A DNA stretch of 20,405 bases from a virus. The stretch spans positions 1-20,405 of IMG/VR virus record IMGVR_UViG_3300042691_022026, one strand, 5' to 3'. The position numbers were made by a program, and so were the translations under genes. Numbering within the stretch: position 1 is the first letter of the stretch; each line of letters opens with the position of its first letter. The notes beneath the pieces were generated by a model. The model worked only from the letters and a program-made list of their open reading frames with translations. It searched no databases and had not been told where the DNA came from. Below, piece by piece: positions 16,422 through 20,405 of this stretch.

Positions 16422-17330
16422 ATGGCAGTAGGTAGTTACGGAACAATTAGACCAGCGGATGTGTCGCCAGATGATGTGGAGATACTCTTACATTATGTTG
16501 CTGATAGATCAGCTGCGGCTGATGTTTCATTAACAAAATTAACATCATCAGAAGTTTTGACACCAGTGTTTCACAACGCTAATACCGGAGGTGCAAATGG
16601 TGTAGAATTGCTAGGAGGTATGTATAATCTCAGATTAAGCACCGATAACTTTGATCAAATTGGAATATATACACTACACATCAGACCAAAGCAAATAAGA
16701 ACTTCAATTAGTGATTGTGGTGTCTTATCCTCATTACCATCTGTTAGAGGAATTGTTTTAGATTTAGGTGATGTTTCCGAAGAAGATAGAAATAAGTTTG
16801 TACCACAAGGATTAGTTGGTTACAGAATTGAATATATTGATTTAACATCGCAACAAAAAGTCCCAAATTTTTATAAAGTAGTTACATCATCATTTTATTG
16901 TGAGCCAGTAACAACAAATTTGACGAATAGTTCTCAAAAATCTATTAGATATCGATATACCGATACTCCAACAAACTTATTGTTTTTGACGGTAACACCA
17001 TCATCTTCACCAACAACGAGACCTACAATTGTACCATTTATTGGTCAACCAGGACAAACGATTATTTTAACAAATAGTTTTTTTAATCCAACTACGGTTG
17101 AGGTTGAGATGGTTGAACATGATATATCAACATTAGCACTTGCTCTTTATGGTAATCAAAGTAAGGCTGTTTCTTCTGGTATCTATACAATTTATGACGG
17201 AGGAAATAATATCTATAAACAGTTTAATCTATATGAAGTTAAAGACGAATTTAACGAAACTCTATACGAAATTAGAGAGGAAAGAACTGATATCGATCAA
17301 ACATTAAACTTTACTGATATTACCGAATAA
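16422..17330 (+). CDS. Predicted virion protein, 302 aa, unrecognised
   Basis: I do not recognise this 302-aa protein. The first 60 residues (GSYGTIRPADVSPDDVEILL, then HYVADRS) look like a compact N-terminal domain. The rest is beta-type, with a Pro/Thr/Ser-rich linker near residues 185-200 (TVTPSSSPTTRPT), then FIGQPGQTIILTNSFFNP. The C-terminal 40 residues are strongly acidic. There are only two cysteines. Unlike its neighbours it lacks the repeated S-G-x-T motif and is less Thr/Gly-rich, so it may be a core or connector protein rather than a fibre-like one. It is preceded by a 25-base A/T-rich gap, and its stop overlaps the next start as TAATG, which suggests coupled synthesis with the tail protein I-like protein and perhaps direct interaction. 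Confidence 0.7.
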   Translation: MAVGSYGTIRPADVSPDDVEILLHYVADRSAAADVSLTKLTSSEVLTPVFHNANTGGANGVELLGGMYNLRLSTDNFDQIGIYTLHIRPKQIRTSISDCGVLSSLPSVRGIVLDLGDVSEEDRNKFVPQGLVGYRIEYIDLTSQQKVPNFYKVVTSSFYCEPVTTNLTNSSQKSIRYRYTDTPTNLLFLTVTPSSSPTTRPTIVPFIGQPGQTIILTNSFFNPTTVEVEMVEHDISTLALALYGNQSKAVSSGIYTIYDGGNNIYKQFNLYEVKDEFNETLYEIREERTDIDQTLNFTDITE

Positions 17331-20300
17331 TGGCAAATAGAAAAGTTCCGAGTCAGGCTTCTAGTGGTTTTGATACGTTTAGTGATAGTATTGTTGGTAG
17401 ACAAATTACCGATGGTACTAGTCAATTGACTAATACTAATTTTGCATTAGATCGAGAACTACCGGAACAAGATGCTAAAACATTTCGAACCGCACCATTT
17501 TCAAATTATCTAACTCTAGATGATTTAAAGATTGAAGAAGATGTGCCGACAACCGTTGTTCAATCAGATGGTAAAAAAAGGCCTGTTAAATTTAATAGTT
17601 CAAAAACAGATGCAACCAAATCACTATTTGGGTCTCTAAGAGAAAGAATTAGAGTTTCTATTGAAAGAATTATAAAAAATTTTCCAGCGGGTTTATATGT
17701 TGATGCGAGTAATGTTAGATCTATAACAAATCTTACTGCAGAAAATATTACATACAATATTAACACAAATAGAACAACTTTCGATGTTCACTCACCAAAG
17801 TTTTTTAATCCATTTGATGTTATTATTAGAAAACCAACGCAAAGTAATTTAGTTGAATCTCAAAATAAATTAAGAGATTTTTATTCATCTTTTAGAAAAT
17901 ATTCTGTTGAAATAGGTGGTGTATTATATCCCATTACAAATTATGTGGAACCAGCAACAACAAACTATATTCAGCTAGAAGTTATTGGTAAACCATTTAC
18001 CGGGTCAACATATTCATCTAGTTACCTAATTAAACCAAACAATTCTGTTGTTGAGGAATTTTTTTTAGGGCTAGACGATCTTGAATCAACCATATTAAAT
18101 AGAGAAACATTCCCTATTTACCAAGCATCATTTAAAGTTCCAAAAACTAGCTTAGATGAAAGTAAAACAGAAATTGTTTCAGTATTAGTTAATTGGCCAT
18201 TAAGTGTTGATGGATGGAATTTAAGTATTGATGGTTTAGCGTTTGACAGTTACATTACTGATTTAAATAATTTAGCCGAAGAGGTTGATGGTTATAAATC
18301 AAACTTAGTTACAAGATTTTTAAGTGCACCACAACTATTTGAATTTGATAGTAAAGATCAAAAAATTGACAAGATATTTCAATTATATGGTCAAAGTTTT
18401 GACAAAGTAAAAACCTATATTGATAATATTGCCTATATGAGAAATGTCTCATATGATGCAATTAATAATGTTCCGGATGTATTTTTAAAAAATTTAGCAA
18501 ACACATTAGGATTAAATACAATAGATTTATTTGATCAAAAATCTTTAGAAGATCAAATATATAAATCTTCAGATGTAATTTATAACGGACAATCAATTGG
18601 TAAAAATTTAGTTGAGGCAGAATTAGAATTCTATAGAAGAATTTTAATTAATCTTGCGTTTATATACAAATCAAAAGGTACAAGAAGTAGTTTAGAATTC
18701 TTCCTTAAATTTATTGGGGCGCCAAGCCCAATGGTAACAATCAATGAATATGTTTATAGAGTTGATTCATCAATAAGCGGCGCATCCACCGAAGATGATA
18801 TCTTCAATGTGATTAATAATGTTGAAACAAATAACAGAATCACACTTGATGAAGATACATTTACATATAGGCTAAGTGGCTCCACAGGAACAACAAATGT
18901 TAGTCAAATATCTGATTATCCTGTTGACCCTGTTACGTTTTTACCAAAAACACCAACAACAAATACAGATAACTTATTTTTCCAAATGGGTTCTGGTTGG
19001 TACACAACAACATTAGATCATAGAGGCCCAGATATTTTAGATGAAGAAAATTCGGTACTGAGTGGTAGAACAAAAACGATATTAACTAAATCAAAACCAT
19101 ATACATATGGTGAACAATTTTTTGATGCGTATAGAACGCTACCTGGATTAGATTATGGCTTCACATTAAGAAGTGAGGTAGATAACATTAAGGGCCAAGT
19201 TATTGATGATTTAGATTTATCTAACCTAACTCTAAATAGAAAAAACATAAACGTATTTGTTAATCCAGCAAATGCTATAAATTATGACATTTGGACAAAA
19301 TCTAGAGAGTTAGAGGTAACATTTGGTACAAATAGTTTAGAGCCTCAAGTAGGGATAAGTTTTAGTGAGTTTCTTGGTAATGTTTTAAATGGCCAAATAA
19401 AAAATTCTAATTTAATTCGATATAAAAAGAATTATATTCAATTAGAAGATGTGTATAGAGATTATGTGTCACAATTGACATTGTCTGGGTATACACCATA
19501 TGACATTATTACCGTTTCAGAATTCGTTAATAAAATGAGCCCATATTGGGCAAATGTTCTAGATCAAATAATTCCGGCAACGACTTTATGGTTAGGTGGT
19601 AACTTAGTTGAAAACAATGTATTTGGTAGACCTAAATATGCATATAGAAAACCATGTAAGCCGCTAGAGATTGTTGAGAATTTATATCCCGATTTTGAAA
19701 CATTTATTGAAGAGGATCTCGAAACAATTATTGGGGAACCAGATAATTTAAGAGGTTTAACATATTTTAGTGGTGCAACATTTACACTTTTTGTTGAAAT
19801 AGATGGTGTTGAATATAGCGGATCAACACAAGTTGTAATTACCGGCAGTACAATATTTCCTGATGGATTTACAGCATCTAATAGTTGTAGTGTTTTATCA
19901 AACTCAGCAACAGCAATTCCATTAATTTGTGATTATAAAAATTGGATCGAATTAGATTTAAATACAATAAAAACTAATTGGGATTCAGCAATCGATGATT
20001 TAGTTAGTGAAATCAATGAAACCTATACACAGTATAGTGCAACAAACACTCCCGACTATGTTCCATCTGGTGCAATAATACCTAGAGATATGCAATTACT
20101 GTCCTATGAAATATTCGAGGATAGTAACCAAATTAAAAAAATTAGATTTATATTAAATAATAATGGTGATTGTAGAGGTAAAAAATCATTAGATTTTTAT
20201 TTCTCAGCAACCTATGGAGTAACACAAGACCCAAGATGCTATCTTGATGCGGAAATTTTCGCACCTTGCGATGTATATACCGGTCAAACTGATTGTAAGT

Positions 20301-20405
20301 TAGTTAGTGATGTTATTATTAATTTAACAGGGGTAACGGTTCAAGAAAATTATGATGGTGCTCTTGATTGGGGTATCTATATGCATAGAAATTGTGAGGT
20401 GGGTG
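17330..20405 (+). CDS. Large baseplate wedge protein with tail protein I / T4 gp7-like region (3' truncated)
   Basis: The frame is open from ATG 17330 to the window end, giving at least 1025 residues. Residues about 320-470 match the architecture of phage tail protein I (P2 gpI family), whose T4 counterpart is the wedge protein gp7. There is a helical block with FLSAPQLFEFDSKDQKIDKI and VKTYIDNIAYM, then VPDVFLKNLANTLGL, then FYRRILINLAFIYKSKG running into TRSSLEFFLKFIGAP (451-465). The run from YKSKGTRSSLE to the terminal Gly mirrors the family's YRRRGTRRGLE...G signature. N-terminal residues 1-310 and everything after about 480 are extra, beta-rich, with SGST/SGAT motifs near 813 and 829 and a cluster of cysteines in the last 80 residues. 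It should occupy the gp7/gpI place beside the gp6/J-like protein. The assignment rests on motif reading, not on alignment. Confidence 0.78.
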   Translation, partial: MANRKVPSQASSGFDTFSDSIVGRQITDGTSQLTNTNFALDRELPEQDAKTFRTAPFSNYLTLDDLKIEEDVPTTVVQSDGKKRPVKFNSSKTDATKSLFGSLRERIRVSIERIIKNFPAGLYVDASNVRSITNLTAENITYNINTNRTTFDVHSPKFFNPFDVIIRKPTQSNLVESQNKLRDFYSSFRKYSVEIGGVLYPITNYVEPATTNYIQLEVIGKPFTGSTYSSSYLIKPNNSVVEEFFLGLDDLESTILNRETFPIYQASFKVPKTSLDESKTEIVSVLVNWPLSVDGWNLSIDGLAFDSYITDLNNLAEEVDGYKSNLVTRFLSAPQLFEFDSKDQKIDKIFQLYGQSFDKVKTYIDNIAYMRNVSYDAINNVPDVFLKNLANTLGLNTIDLFDQKSLEDQIYKSSDVIYNGQSIGKNLVEAELEFYRRILINLAFIYKSKGTRSSLEFFLKFIGAPSPMVTINEYVYRVDSSISGASTEDDIFNVINNVETNNRITLDEDTFTYRLSGSTGTTNVSQISDYPVDPVTFLPKTPTTNTDNLFFQMGSGWYTTTLDHRGPDILDEENSVLSGRTKTILTKSKPYTYGEQFFDAYRTLPGLDYGFTLRSEVDNIKGQVIDDLDLSNLTLNRKNINVFVNPANAINYDIWTKSRELEVTFGTNSLEPQVGISFSEFLGNVLNGQIKNSNLIRYKKNYIQLEDVYRDYVSQLTLSGYTPYDIITVSEFVNKMSPYWANVLDQIIPATTLWLGGNLVENNVFGRPKYAYRKPCKPLEIVENLYPDFETFIEEDLETIIGEPDNLRGLTYFSGATFTLFVEIDGVEYSGSTQVVITGSTIFPDGFTASNSCSVLSNSATAIPLICDYKNWIELDLNTIKTNWDSAIDDLVSEINETYTQYSATNTPDYVPSGAIIPRDMQLLSYEIFEDSNQIKKIRFILNNNGDCRGKKSLDFYFSATYGVTQDPRCYLDAEIFAPCDVYTGQTDCKLVSDVIINLTGVTVQENYDGALDWGIYMHRNCEVG

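Noticed and set aside
1-20405. CRISPR array, insertion sequence, integrase, or defence/anti-defence island
   Set aside because: No regularly spaced direct repeats, transposase-like or integrase-like frames, or recognised defence genes were found. The coding space is filled by replication and virion genes.

Overview
The window looks like part of a T4-like contractile-tailed (myovirus) phage genome, about one third GC, with every gene on the + strand and packed almost without gaps. The host is probably a member of the Bacteroidota. No gene start has a recognisable Shine-Dalgarno sequence; starts are preceded by A/T-only leaders, as is usual in that phylum. The ribonucleotide reductase is of the eukaryote-like class Ia type that Bacteroidota also carry. 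The host assignment is an inference from these two points; no host gene is present.

Positions 1-6583 hold a replication and nucleotide cassette: the 3' end of an unidentified acidic protein, a FEN/T4 RNase H-like 5'-3' exonuclease, an unrecognised 152-aa protein made of two copies of one repeat, a T4 gp41/DnaB-type replicative helicase, then nrdB and nrdA. Together these would unwind DNA, remove RNA primers and supply deoxynucleotides. All catalytic residues that can be checked in the exonuclease, helicase and both reductase subunits are present.

Positions 6584-6763 are the only sizeable gap. It holds a short segment of higher GC content and then a strong intrinsic terminator (9-bp perfect stem followed by a T run) that closes the nrd transcript.

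Positions 6764-20405 hold a virion (baseplate) cassette: a gp25/gpW-like wedge protein, a gp6/gpJ-like wedge protein, five structural proteins of unknown function, and a very large protein cut by the window end that carries a tail protein I/T4 gp7-like region. In simple contractile tails the gpW-gpJ-gpI genes are adjacent. Here five genes (about 8.2 kb) sit between the gpJ and gpI equivalents. Among them are a 1266-aa protein with carboxypeptidase-regulatory-like beta-sandwich motifs, a hydrophobic segment and many cysteines, a protein with a tail-fibre-like HGF motif, and a PKD-domain protein. Several share a recurring aromatic-S/T-G-x-T peptide motif. Three junctions in this cassette are TAATG stop/start overlaps, suggesting coupled translation.

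The best candidates for undescribed biology are this expanded baseplate module and the two-repeat protein in the replication operon. No CRISPR array, tRNA, insertion sequence or defence system was seen.
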